The notes under the pieces: model-generated | Databases searched by the model: none | Told to the model about the DNA's origin: nothing | Seen by the model: only the letters and a program-made list of their open reading frames with translations | Program-made: the position numbers and the translations under genes | Shown here: positions 36,297-45,600 of the stretch, in pieces | How the letters are laid out: each line of letters starts with the position of its first letter | Numbering within the stretch: the stretch's first letter is position 1 | Assembly (NCBI GenBank): GCA_002069765.1 | Contig: MWBZ01000006.1 | Location: 1-64,000 of the forward strand | Source: a bacterium ADurb.Bin243 | GTDB lineage: Bacteria > Muiribacteriota > UBA9980 | Direction of reading: 5' to 3' | DNA: 64,000 nucleotides

Positions 36297-37715
36297 ATGG
36301 CTTTAGTTTTTATAGTCGACGATGAAGAAAATATGTGCAAAGTGTTAAAATTCTGTCTTGAAGAAGACGGGCACGAAGTGCGGTACTTTACCGATCCCAT
36401 CGACGCGCTCGCAAAGCTTCGCGATTTATATTCGATCGCCAGCGTTCGTCCCAGGCCTGAAATCATTATTTCCGACCTGAAAATGCCTAAAATGGACGGC
36501 ATAGTGTTTTTAAGCGAGCTGAAAAAAATAGACAGCCAGACGCCTCTTATAATCATGACCGCGTACGCGAGCGTTCAAAACGCTGTAGAAGCAATGAAAG
36601 AGGGGGCTTTCGATTATATATTGAAGCCTTTTGAACCTGACGAACTCAAGCTTTTGATAAAAAAAGCGCTCGAGCACACCCGGCTTATCGAAGAAAACGC
36701 GTCGCTTAAGTCCAATTCCGATGAAGTGGATTTCATAGGTTCCAGTCCGGCTATTAAAAATGTTTTAGACATGATAACGAGCGTCGCCAACTCCAAAACC
36801 ACCGTTTTAATAACCGGCGAATCCGGCACCGGCAAAGAGCTCGTTGCCAGATTAATTCATAACAGCAGCGACAGGAAGAAAAACCCGTTTATAAAAATCA
36901 ACTGCGCCGCGATACCAGATACGCTTCTGGAGTCCGAACTTTTCGGCCATAAAAAAGGAGCGTTCACCGGCGCTACGAGCGACAAAATAGGAAAATTCGA
37001 GCTTGCCGATAACGGCACTATTTTTCTTGACGAGATCGGCGACATGAACTTGAATCTGCAATCAAAACTTCTCAGAATAATACAGGAAAGGCAATTCGAA
37101 AAGGTCGGCTGCAACAAGTCTATAACCGTCGATGTAAGGATAATCGCCGCTACCAACCAGAATCTTCAAAAAATGATTACAGAAGGCGCCTTCAGGGAAG
37201 ATCTTTATTACAGGCTGAATGTTTTTCCGATCAAAATACCGCCGCTGCGCGAGCGGAAAGAAGATATTCTTCCGATAGCGGAGCACTTCGTAAAGGAATT
37301 CAACTGCGAATTCAAGAAAAACGTTTTGAAAATAAGCGATGAGATGAAAGCGTTCATGCTGAACTATTCTTTTCCGGGCAATGTCAGAGAGCTTTCCAAT
37401 ATGATCGAGCGCGCCATGATACTTGCCAGAGGCAATGAAATAAATATCAGCCACTTCGATAAAAATGATTTTTATTCTTCCGTTCCGGCCGAACATGCCG
37501 GAGAAAGCCAGCCTCATACGGCAGGCGAAGCGCATTTCAAATCCGGCGACGGTGAAATGTCCGACGCTTCGCTGGAGCAGATCGAGCGGCAGCATATAAT
37601 AGATATTTTAAAGTCAACAAACTGGCACAAAGGCCGCGCCGCTGAAATATTAAAGATTGACCGCTCCACGCTTTACAGGATGCTGAAAAAATATAATATA
37701 ACCCTTAAGGAATAA
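36297..37715 (+). CDS. NtrC-family sigma-54 response regulator (PilR-like)
   Basis: A 472-residue protein. Receiver domain with D60 (IIISDLKMPKMDG), AAA+ domain with GESGTGKELVARLIH and the sigma-54 loop GAFTGA, and a Fis-type helix-turn-helix at the C-terminus (GRAAEILKIDRSTLYRMLKKY). It is coupled to the PilS-like kinase. The sigma-54 promoter at 38963-38978 lies in front of the second pilin gene, and repeated TTGCAT sites upstream of it are likely binding sites. It is a clean match to the PilR group by context as well as by domains. Confidence 0.93.
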   Translation: MALVFIVDDEENMCKVLKFCLEEDGHEVRYFTDPIDALAKLRDLYSIASVRPRPEIIISDLKMPKMDGIVFLSELKKIDSQTPLIIMTAYASVQNAVEAMKEGAFDYILKPFEPDELKLLIKKALEHTRLIEENASLKSNSDEVDFIGSSPAIKNVLDMITSVANSKTTVLITGESGTGKELVARLIHNSSDRKKNPFIKINCAAIPDTLLESELFGHKKGAFTGATSDKIGKFELADNGTIFLDEIGDMNLNLQSKLLRIIQERQFEKVGCNKSITVDVRIIAATNQNLQKMITEGAFREDLYYRLNVFPIKIPPLRERKEDILPIAEHFVKEFNCEFKKNVLKISDEMKAFMLNYSFPGNVRELSNMIERAMILARGNEINISHFDKNDFYSSVPAEHAGESQPHTAGEAHFKSGDGEMSDASLEQIERQHIIDILKSTNWHKGRAAEILKIDRSTLYRMLKKYNITLKE

Positions 37716-37744
37716 GATAATTAATATGCATTAAAAAAATTGCG

Positions 37745-37773
37745 TTGCTTAATTCATATGCTTGTGATATAAT
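37745..37773 (+). promoter_or_regulatory. Sigma-70-type promoter of the first pilin gene
   Basis: TTGCTT, 17-base spacer, TATAAT, about 40 bases before the ATG at 37816. No sigma-54 element is present here, unlike the second pilin gene. Confidence 0.65.
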
Positions 37774-37815
37774 TAATTTATAGATATAAAAAAATAAAAA
37801 AAGTTTGGTAAGTGC

Positions 37816-38754
37816 ATGAAAAGAAACAAGTTTATTTCCTCTAAAAAATCAGGGTTTTCATTGATCGAGCTTATGATCGTTATAGCGATTATAGGCATTC
37901 TTGTTGCGGTAGCGCTTCCGCAGTTCGCAAAAATGAGCGAAGACGCAAAACGTTCTAAAGCAAAGCAGGATTGTCAGGTTATCGTAGATGCTATCAATAA
38001 ATTTAATAATCTTGAAAAAGCAAGGTTGAGCAGCCTTTCTCAACTGAAAGGCAAATATATCGCCAATCTTGATACGCTGAGGGACCCGTGGGGAAAATCT
38101 TATGCAATAGACACCGGCGCGGGCATTGTTTTATCTTTCGGGCCGGATGGAAAGCATTCTGCCAAACGCGATAAAACATGGAATGACGATGTCTCGATCC
38201 AGTACATAGGCCCGCTGACTTTAACTGGTGCGATGCTTGCGGTTAATCCTGAAAACCTTCCCGACACGGAAGCTTTCGATATTTTAATTTTAAAATTCAA
38301 CCGTTCGTTAAAACCGATTCAAACCGGAGAAATAGAGATCGATTTTTCACCTGCAACTGCGGCGATGAATGATATCGGGAATTCATCTTCCGATAGCGAT
38401 GCAAAAGCAGGTAAAATTTTTCGCTGGTATGAAAAAAGCCCTAAAAATTTTCTTAAGGGCGATAGTCCCGTTAAGAAAAATTTTATTGCCAAATGTAAAT
38501 TGTCTTATCCGGGCGACGAGCTATACTGCCGTTTTCCAGAAGGCAGTTTTGGCCAGCTTACAACTAATTTTTTTATAAATATCACCGGCTCCAAAAACGA
38601 TCCTAATCCTATATTCTTTGCCGAAGACGGTTCTGCCGCCGAATCAGCCGGAGCATGCTGCCAACTAAAAAAATACGACGGCATGCCGCCGGATTATGCA
38701 ATGATAGATAATTACATGGGCAACAAAAAGCCTAATATCATTGTGCTTCAGTGA
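37816..38754 (+). CDS. Type IV pilin/pseudopilin-like protein with C-terminal extra domain
   Basis: 312 residues. Short basic leader cut at G|F, then the classic N-helix SLIELMIVIAIIGILVAVALPQF. Residues 35-115 carry a GspG-like core with DPWGKSY and FGPDGKH. An added region (about 130-312) has the outline of an SbsA-like Ig domain (D.LILKFN...., W..., ..CKLSYPG..L.CRFP, INITGSKND). Usual pilins have 130-170 residues, so this one is about twice as long. It is a paralogue of the next gene. It may be a minor pilin or a second major pilin. Confidence 0.88.
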   Translation: MKRNKFISSKKSGFSLIELMIVIAIIGILVAVALPQFAKMSEDAKRSKAKQDCQVIVDAINKFNNLEKARLSSLSQLKGKYIANLDTLRDPWGKSYAIDTGAGIVLSFGPDGKHSAKRDKTWNDDVSIQYIGPLTLTGAMLAVNPENLPDTEAFDILILKFNRSLKPIQTGEIEIDFSPATAAMNDIGNSSSDSDAKAGKIFRWYEKSPKNFLKGDSPVKKNFIAKCKLSYPGDELYCRFPEGSFGQLTTNFFINITGSKNDPNPIFFAEDGSAAESAGACCQLKKYDGMPPDYAMIDNYMGNKKPNIIVLQ

Positions 38755-38776
38755 TTTACTTCAATTTTTAATATTA

Positions 38777-38855
38777 ATGTCGCAGCAATATTTGCGAATG
38801 TTGCATAATGCTACAAAAAAATGTTGCATTATGCAATTGTTTTTAAATGTTGCAT
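38777..38855 (+). promoter_or_regulatory. TTGCAT repeats, candidate PilR binding sites
   Basis: ATGTTGCAT occurs at 38798, 38821 and 38847, with a weaker form (ATGTCGCAG) at 38777; spacings are 21, 23 and 26 bases. The middle one is part of a perfect inverted repeat TTGCAT-T-ATGCAA (38824-38836). They lie roughly 135-210 bases before the predicted sigma-54 start point, as expected for enhancer sites. Confidence 0.6.
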
Positions 38856-38879
38856 TTTTTAATGTAGGTGTGCTATAAT
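38850..38879 (+). promoter_or_regulatory. Possible second, sigma-70-type promoter of the second pilin gene
   Basis: TTGCAT, 18-base spacer, TATAAT. The -35 hexamer is the third TTGCAT repeat, so regulator binding there would compete with this promoter. Confidence 0.4.
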
Positions 38880-38962
38880 TATCTCTGAATTTTGTATTAA
38901 GTATAGCAAGCCTATCAAGCGATTCAGAAAAACGCAAGATTTGGTGACTGGTCAGAAAAAAA

Positions 38963-38978
38963 TGGCACATAACTTGCC
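38963..38978 (+). promoter_or_regulatory. Sigma-54 promoter of the second pilin gene
   Basis: TGGCACATAACTTGCC is a full match to TGGCAC-N5-TTGC. The start point would be near 38989, giving a leader of about 60 bases to the ATG at 39052. Confidence 0.88.
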
Positions 38979-39051
38979 TTTAATTTATTTGTTGTTAGAA
39001 GTTGTTCTCAAAAAAATATATAGTGTTCCCAAAAAAATAAGGAGGAGTTTT

Positions 39052-40011
39052 ATGTTATTTAGAAACAGGAAAGGTTTCTCGTTAATCGAGCTCATGATCG
39101 TTATCGCCATCATCGGTATCCTCGTTGCGGTCGCATTGCCACAGTTCGCGGCAATGACCGAAGACGCAAAGAAAACCAAAGCAAAACAGGACTGCGATAC
39201 TTTCGTTCAGGCAATCCAGAAGTTCAACTCGCTTGAAGGCACCACGGTTCAGAACAAATACATGTCAGAACTTAAAGGTAAATACATAACAAACTTAGAT
39301 ACAATGAAAGACCCCTGGGGCAACCGTTACGAGCAGGACTACAAAAAAGGCATCGTTTATTCTAAAGGTCCCGACGGCAAACATGCTGACGGCCAGCCGG
39401 CAACTCACGCAAGCAATAAAGACGACATATTCGTTCCTTACATAGGCGCGCTCACATTAGTTGACGCAAAACTCGAAGTTAACCCGGAGGGCGGTAACTT
39501 CCAGGACTCAGCAGAAGCTGATAAATGTTATGATGTTCTGCATCTTTATTTCAACAAAGAAGCCACGGCAAACACTACTACTACAGTAACCACGACTTCA
39601 GAAATTGCATTCACATTTTCGGCCGTTAAACAAGGTAATTCAACTACGGCAGACGCCGACGGCTCAGGTTCCGGCTCATGCGCTAACACCTTCAGGGTTT
39701 TTAACACAGCAAGACCTGATGCTACACCGCTTGACGCTAATGCGGCCGGCAGTGAAATCGCTTCTTTAAAAAGTTTAGCTACAACCTGGAAATATGGCAC
39801 AGATAATAAAGAAATCGTAATCAAATTTCCCAGCGGTATGACAAGCGCTAATCCTAACAATGCGTTATTAATTCCCGGTACGCATTATATCAATCTCACC
39901 GGCGCAAAAAGGAATAAGAACCCAATATTCATAGAAGCCGGATCCACAGACCGTGTTAACGACGGCGCCGAAGCTTCGGGTTCACAGATCCAGATCAAAA
40001 ACTACGAATAA
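39052..40011 (+). CDS. Major type IV pilin-like protein with C-terminal Ig-like domain
   Basis: 319 residues from the ATG at 39052, preceded by AAGGAGGAGTTTT; an upstream in-frame start would run through the sigma-54 promoter and is rejected. Leader MLFRNRKG|FSLIELMIVIAIIGILVAVALPQF is typical prepilin. A GspG-like core follows (DPWGNRY, KGPDGKH). The C-terminal half (about 140-319) is Thr/Ser/Asn-rich with an Ig-like outline (VLHLYFNKEA..., TWKYGTDNKEIVIKFPSGM, HYINLTGAKRNKNPI). Codon choice (GAC, AAC, GGC, GCA) looks more regular than in neighbours, as in abundant proteins. Strong ribosome site, sigma-54 promoter and strong terminator fit a major pilin. Confidence 0.92.
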   Translation: MLFRNRKGFSLIELMIVIAIIGILVAVALPQFAAMTEDAKKTKAKQDCDTFVQAIQKFNSLEGTTVQNKYMSELKGKYITNLDTMKDPWGNRYEQDYKKGIVYSKGPDGKHADGQPATHASNKDDIFVPYIGALTLVDAKLEVNPEGGNFQDSAEADKCYDVLHLYFNKEATANTTTTVTTTSEIAFTFSAVKQGNSTTADADGSGSGSCANTFRVFNTARPDATPLDANAAGSEIASLKSLATTWKYGTDNKEIVIKFPSGMTSANPNNALLIPGTHYINLTGAKRNKNPIFIEAGSTDRVNDGAEASGSQIQIKNYE

Positions 40012-40048
40012 TATAGCTTACCGCAAAAAGCTAATTTAATACTTTAAT

Positions 40049-40084
40049 AAAAACAGGAGGCTTTTTCAAAGGCCTCCTGTTTTT
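40049..40084 (+). terminator. Intrinsic terminator after the second pilin gene
   Basis: Arms AAAAACAGGAGGC / GCCTCCTGTTTTT with a loop of about ten bases, then T-run, 40 bases after the stop. Confidence 0.93.
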
Positions 40085-40209
40085 AATTTCGCAATATAAT
40101 CGCAAATGAATAAAAGCCGATATATTCTATACCAATACTGACCGCAGAACTTAATTTAGCCAAAAGATTTTTATCGATAAATTTAAAATTAAATTTAAAA
40201 AGGTGAAAA

Positions 40210-41358
40210 ATGAAAAAAATCAAAAAAATATATATAGCGATTTTATTGTTAAGCGCCCTGTTGGCTTTTATTTATGGCCAGCCGCCTTTAAATCGTATTA
40301 ACGGCGAAAAGGCAGGACACGTTGCTGAAAATATCTCAAAATCAACTTCTTCTCCAAAGCCTCCTGCGCCGGATTATTCTTTTACGCTTCGCGCGGCAGG
40401 GGTAAGCTCGATGCCTGTTTATTCGCTGTATGACGTAAAAATTTTCGGCGATACTATAAAAACCGAAAAGCGGTTCGAATGCGTCCTGGGATTCGGCGCA
40501 CGCGAAATTATCAACCTTAAAAACATTCAAAAAACATTGCTTATAAGCGATAATGAGCGCGAAATTTATATTTTCGATGAAAAAGAAAGAAAAATAAGCG
40601 GCAGGGTAATATCGTTTCCAGCGGGCGGCGGCTTAAACGGCGCTGAAAAAGACTCTATTACCGCTATCGCTAAAAGCCCCGACGAAAAGTTGATAGCTGC
40701 CGCTTTAAAAAATAAAAAAACAGTAGAACTGCTTACTGCGGACAATTTTCAAACAGTTTTATCCGTAGAGCATGACGCCGGCAATATAATTTTTTTATAT
40801 TTTGACGCTAAAAATAATCTCTATATGGTTTCCGGCGGCCGCGACGGGAAACGCACAGGGCTTTATATGGCGGCCGGCGGGCTTTCATATTCTAAAATTG
40901 AAAAAATAAGCGATTTCTCGCTTGCGGCCGATTCTTTTGCGGTAGACGCTTCCGCGCCGCGTCCGGTTTTTATATTTTATAACCGCTCCAGCGGCACGGT
41001 TTTTTCTATCGATTCAGCTTCGGCCCAGAGCGGGGTTATCGTGAGCGCAACGCCGCAGCGAGAAGCTTTGCAGGGCAGGCCCGTTCAGATTATCGCGGAT
41101 AAAGGGGAAATAAAGCTTATCAGAAGCGACATAAAAAAGATATCGATCGTCAAAGGCGGAAAGTTAACTTCTGAAATAGATTGCCCGGAACTGGACGGCG
41201 CTGAAATTGCGGCGGGCGGCGGAAATTTGAAATACTTTCTTGCCGCATCGGGCGGCAGCTGCAAATTCGGCCTTTTAGAAAAGTCCGAAAATAAGCTTAT
41301 CAGAGGCGGAATTCTCGAAGGATTGAGCTCACTCGGCTGCGCCGATATCTGTGAATGA
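40210..41358 (+). CDS. Secreted protein of unknown function, possible beta-propeller
   Basis: A 382-residue protein with an N-terminal signal or anchor (residues 6-22). The rest is rich in short beta strands with repeated patterns of the type ISDNEREIYIFDEKERK and SPDEKLIAAALKNKKTVELLTADNF, which recall WD40/YVTN-like propeller blades. No catalytic motif. Start ATG 40210 follows AAAAAGGTGAAAA. It lies downstream of the pilin terminator, so it is a separate unit. Its last 30 bases overlap the end of the convergent TPR gene on the other strand. I do not recognise a named family. Confidence 0.75.
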   Translation: MKKIKKIYIAILLLSALLAFIYGQPPLNRINGEKAGHVAENISKSTSSPKPPAPDYSFTLRAAGVSSMPVYSLYDVKIFGDTIKTEKRFECVLGFGAREIINLKNIQKTLLISDNEREIYIFDEKERKISGRVISFPAGGGLNGAEKDSITAIAKSPDEKLIAAALKNKKTVELLTADNFQTVLSVEHDAGNIIFLYFDAKNNLYMVSGGRDGKRTGLYMAAGGLSYSKIEKISDFSLAADSFAVDASAPRPVFIFYNRSSGTVFSIDSASAQSGVIVSATPQREALQGRPVQIIADKGEIKLIRSDIKKISIVKGGKLTSEIDCPELDGAEIAAGGGNLKYFLAASGGSCKFGLLEKSENKLIRGGILEGLSSLGCADICE

Positions 41359-42651
41359 ATCCATTAATCCGTAGAAGTCTTTTACCGCTTTAGAGAATGT
41401 GGACGGCGTGGCGTTAAGCCATATCAGCACGGCGTATCCGTTAGTTATAAACGCGGCCGTGGCGCCTTTTATGCCGACTTTATTGTATTGAGCGCCATAC
41501 TCCCATATCAGCCCCGGCTTTGCTCCGCGCCCTACGCTCATTTCTTTTTCAGATATCAATTCGAAATTCTGGCCGCTCGAAGCCTGGTTTTTCTGCCATT
41601 CTTTAGCGAAACGCTTATAGTCCTGAGGCTCGGCGAGGGCCTGGGCCGAAACCGAAAGCGAAATTTCAGCCGTATTTTTATTGGTTTCGTCATAAATATG
41701 CGAGCTGAGCATAAAGATTGAATTTTCTGTGCTTTCCGAAAATTTAGCGACATAAAAATTAGCGGGCTTCAGGAACGCAAAATTCATAAGTTTGCATTCG
41801 ATGGTTTCAGCCATTAATTTAGCGCTCGTATCGACGCTCACTTTAAGTTCCGACAGCCAGTCTTTTGAAATCCGGCCGAACTTAGATTCAGGTTCGCGTT
41901 CGGCGATCGCCTTCCATATCTTAATAGCTTCGTCCGCTTTGTTCTGCTTATAGTAAACAGAGCCTAGATTGAAAAGTATTTCGCTGTTTTCCGGATAGAA
42001 TTTGGCGAGTTCGGTGAGTATTTTACCGGCTTCGTTAAAATTTTCCATGGTATAATGGCATTCTACGATTTTAAGGCTCGAGGAAATATCCGACGGATCG
42101 AGCGCCAGGGCCTTTTGAAAATTATCGAGCGCTTTCAGCGGCTCGCCTTTTTGTTTAAGCGCGTCACCCAGGTTATAATAAAGCCACGAAAGCCCGGCCG
42201 ACCTTTTGAGCCCGAGCTGGCAGGCGTTGATGGCGTCGTCGTATTTTTCGAGGCTCACGAAGCATTTTGAAAGATTGTTATATACGTGCGCAAGCAGTTC
42301 CGCTTCGACGGTGTCGTGCTTTGCGGCGAGTTTTTTTTCGAGCAGCGCGGAGCATTTAGAAAGCACTTCCACCGCGCGCGTCTGCTCGTTTACGAAGTTA
42401 AGCGAAGTGCCGTAATTGAAAAGCAAATGAACGTTGTCGGTATCGTCCTGTAAAAGTTTCGAATAAACTTCGGCCGCTTTAGAATATTCCTGCTTTTGCA
42501 TATACTCTTCCGCGGGATCGGAAGGGGCGGCTGCGGCCGCGAACGATTCCGTGGCCGGCATAACCAGAGCCAGAGCGGCCGTTATGAAAAACAAAGCGAA
42601 CTTAAGCGCCGCCTGGCGATAATGCGGCATCAGGCTATTATTTAATGTCAT
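41329..42651 (-). CDS. Secreted TPR protein, last gene of the LuxC/LuxE operon
   Basis: 440 residues with a Sec signal (to about residue 38, ATESFA|A). Residues 45-255 contain about six TPR units (e.g. WLYYNLGDALKQKGEPLKALDNFQKALALDPSD). The C-terminal 170 residues are a separate beta-rich domain without known motif. Start ATG 42651 follows AAGGAGTATTTTA. It is 27 bases after the stop of the large TPR gene and in the same frame, so read-through of that TAG would join them, but the signal peptide argues for a separate protein. Likely a periplasmic scaffold. Confidence 0.82.
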   Translation of the reverse strand: MTLNNSLMPHYRQAALKFALFFITAALALVMPATESFAAAAAPSDPAEEYMQKQEYSKAAEVYSKLLQDDTDNVHLLFNYGTSLNFVNEQTRAVEVLSKCSALLEKKLAAKHDTVEAELLAHVYNNLSKCFVSLEKYDDAINACQLGLKRSAGLSWLYYNLGDALKQKGEPLKALDNFQKALALDPSDISSSLKIVECHYTMENFNEAGKILTELAKFYPENSEILFNLGSVYYKQNKADEAIKIWKAIAEREPESKFGRISKDWLSELKVSVDTSAKLMAETIECKLMNFAFLKPANFYVAKFSESTENSIFMLSSHIYDETNKNTAEISLSVSAQALAEPQDYKRFAKEWQKNQASSGQNFELISEKEMSVGRGAKPGLIWEYGAQYNKVGIKGATAAFITNGYAVLIWLNATPSTFSKAVKDFYGLMDSFTDIGAAE

Positions 42652-42678
42652 TAAAATACTCCTTCGAATATTATTAAG

Positions 42679-45600
42679 CTATTCTATCATGTGCCGCCTT
42701 TTAAGGGTGGCTATGGATTTTTTGCATTCCTGGGCGTACGCGCCGTTGGGTTCGAGATCGTAAGTAATTCCGTAGTGCAGTATGGCTTTTTCAAAATCTT
42801 TTTTTATGCGGTAAATGGAAGCCATTTTAAAATGCGCCTCGGTGAAGTCGGGCTTGTGCAGCACGGCTTTTTTATAATATTCGAGCGCGTCGTTTTTAAA
42901 GTCCTGGGCGTAGTAATAATAGTAGCAATCGCCCAACTCGATGTTCAGGTATGGATTTTTATTATCTATGAAGTCGGCCGCCTTTTTAACGGTTTCAAGA
43001 GCGAGCGCGTACATTTTTTTATCTTTGGCGCCCATTTTTTGAAACACCGCTCGTAATACCGCGTACGCCGGAATATATTTATTGTCTATGGCCACGCAGT
43101 GTTTCAGCTCCATTACCACGTTTTCCAGAGTCGAGCCGAGCACGTCCAGATCGTCCGGAAGCTTGAAATAAAGGTAGCCGAGCTGGAACTTCAAATCGGC
43201 CCTGGAAGTATCGCTGGCGGCGTCTTTCTTCAGGTTTTTTATCATGGCGGAAACTTTTGATATTTTAAGGTTTTTATCGCTCAGCGCCGCGTTGAGCTGC
43301 AGGTCTATAGTTTTCATGGCGGCGGCCGGGTTGTCTTTATCGAGCTTCGAAGCTTTTGAATAGAAATGCGCCGCGTCTTCGAAATTGCCTCTGGTTTCTT
43401 CGTAATAAGCCACTTTATTGACGGCCCCGCTTATGAAATTGACGAGATTCAAGTTCTGCAGCAAATTAAAATCATAAAATGAAATCGAATAATTCTGGTA
43501 ATTATTCAAAAGCGAATATTTTTCTTTGGTATGATTGACTTCCGGCCCGGCGTTATGGTCGAACGACGCGATGCGCGTGTAAATTTCGAATGCCGGTTCG
43601 ATTTCTCCGGCTTTTTCAAGCGCGAACGCGTATGAATAAGCGGCGTAGATATCGTCGGTATCGCTTTCGAATGCCATTTTAGCCGCATTTAGCGATTCCT
43701 TGAAAATAGCCTGGTCTTCGAAAAGCCATCCTGGAATATTATTGATTATATATCCGAGCGAAAAATTATTTATAAAATCGTCGGGCGCTTCGTGTTTTTT
43801 GAGCATAAGCTCGTCGAGCAGGTTGTTGAAATCGGGCGACGCGCCGAATATCAAAAAAGAAGTCTTATGCAGGTATAAAAGCATAAGCGCTATGGACGCG
43901 TCGGATGAAATATGCGAGAGGCTGTAAAGCGATTCGCGGCATTTGTCTATTTTGGATATTTCATAAGAAATCAACGCCATGGCAAGATACACTTCGGCCG
44001 TTTTATCGTAGGATTTATAATTGTAATCGAATATGCGTTCCAGTTCGAAGAGCGCGCGGTCAAAATTCTTTTGCCTTATGAGGTTTTTAGCGAGCCTGAA
44101 ATGGGCGTCGATGAACTGCGGGTCTATTTCGATGACGTTTTCATATAGATGCATCGCGGTGGTGTAGTCCTGCTGAGCTTCTTTTTCATCAGCCTCGCGC
44201 AGCAGAAACATTATCTGCTTGTCCTGGCGGCTCTGTTTTAATTTATTGAGCAGTTCGAACGCTTTTTCATTTTCGGGATTTACGTTAATGACGGAGTTGA
44301 GATAAATAATGGTATTTTCTTTATTGCCTTCTCTGTAGGCTATCTGGGCCAGTATAAAGCAGGTTTTTTCGTAAATTTCGCGCAATTCCGGCGCGAGCGA
44401 TTCCAGACGGCTGGTTTTGAGTTCCGATTCTATGCGCACGGCGATATGCTTCAAAAATTCATCGGCTTCTTTGAGATTGGAATTATTAAAAAGGTATTCG
44501 CCTATAAAATATCTGGAAATAATATCGGCCGGGTCCAGCGCGAGTATCTGCCGGCATTCGGATATAAATTTATCGTAATGGCCGAGGCCCATGTAAATTT
44601 CGGAAGTGCGCCTGTAGGCGTCTATATTGGCCGGCGCCAGCTTTTTGATCGCCGAATAGGCGTTAAGCGCTTTAGCGGTTTGATCGGTCAATACATAACT
44701 TTCGCCCAGCATTGCCAGTATTTCTAAGTCTTCGGGGGCGTAAGAAGCGGCTTTTTCGAAGCATAAAACCGCGCTGGAAAGGTTGGCGGATTTTATGTGC
44801 AGGCAGCCCGCGGATTTCATCTTCAGCGCTTCGGATTTGTTTTTATTCTGCCGCGCCAGCGAATAGATGTTGTTGAACTCTTCGAAATCAAAGACGGCGA
44901 AGTCCTCGGACTCGTATGAGCTTCCGGCGCCGCAGACTTTTTCGGCATATTGCTGCATTTTTTCGTAATCGCGCTTTTTCATGTAATAAGCCGCCATGGC
45001 GAAATTTCTGTAAAGATCATAGACCGGGTCGTTCATGCGGGAAACGTCGTCGCCGTACTTTTTAAGAATGGAAAAAGCTTCGTCCAGATATTGATCGGCG
45101 TAATTGGAGCGGGCAGCGAACGAAAATAAAAAAGCCGTCATGAAATCAAGTATATAGCGCCGCGGGGCGTTTTCGTTTTCGCCGCTCAGCGAGTGGGCGT
45201 AGATAACGGAAAACGCGCGGTCGTACTTTTCTACGTTGGAAAGCTGATAGGCGTAAATGGCCGGAAATAAAGGCGACTTTTCGCCGGATTTAAGCAGCGA
45301 CTCCAGATATGCGGCGGCCGATTCGAACCCGCCGGAGTAATAATAGCCTTTGGCGATATACAGCTTTGCTATAACGCCATACAGCGGATGATTTTGATAG
45401 AACTCGAAAAGTTTCTGGGCTTTTTCGTACTGCCTGGCTTTTAGAAAAATCCTGGCCAGCAGCAGGCGGCCTTCATCGTAATTCGGCTGTATTTCGAGAC
45501 ATTTTATTATGGGGTACTGCGCTTCTTTGAGGGAGCCGTTCATGTAATAACAGCGGGCGAGAAGGTAATGCGCCCTGTAATTGGCGCTGTCGGCGTCTAT

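Noticed and set aside
38941-39051. Longer N-terminus for the second pilin
   Set aside because: It would start before the sigma-54 promoter, lacks a ribosome site and puts 37 extra residues before a normal prepilin leader.
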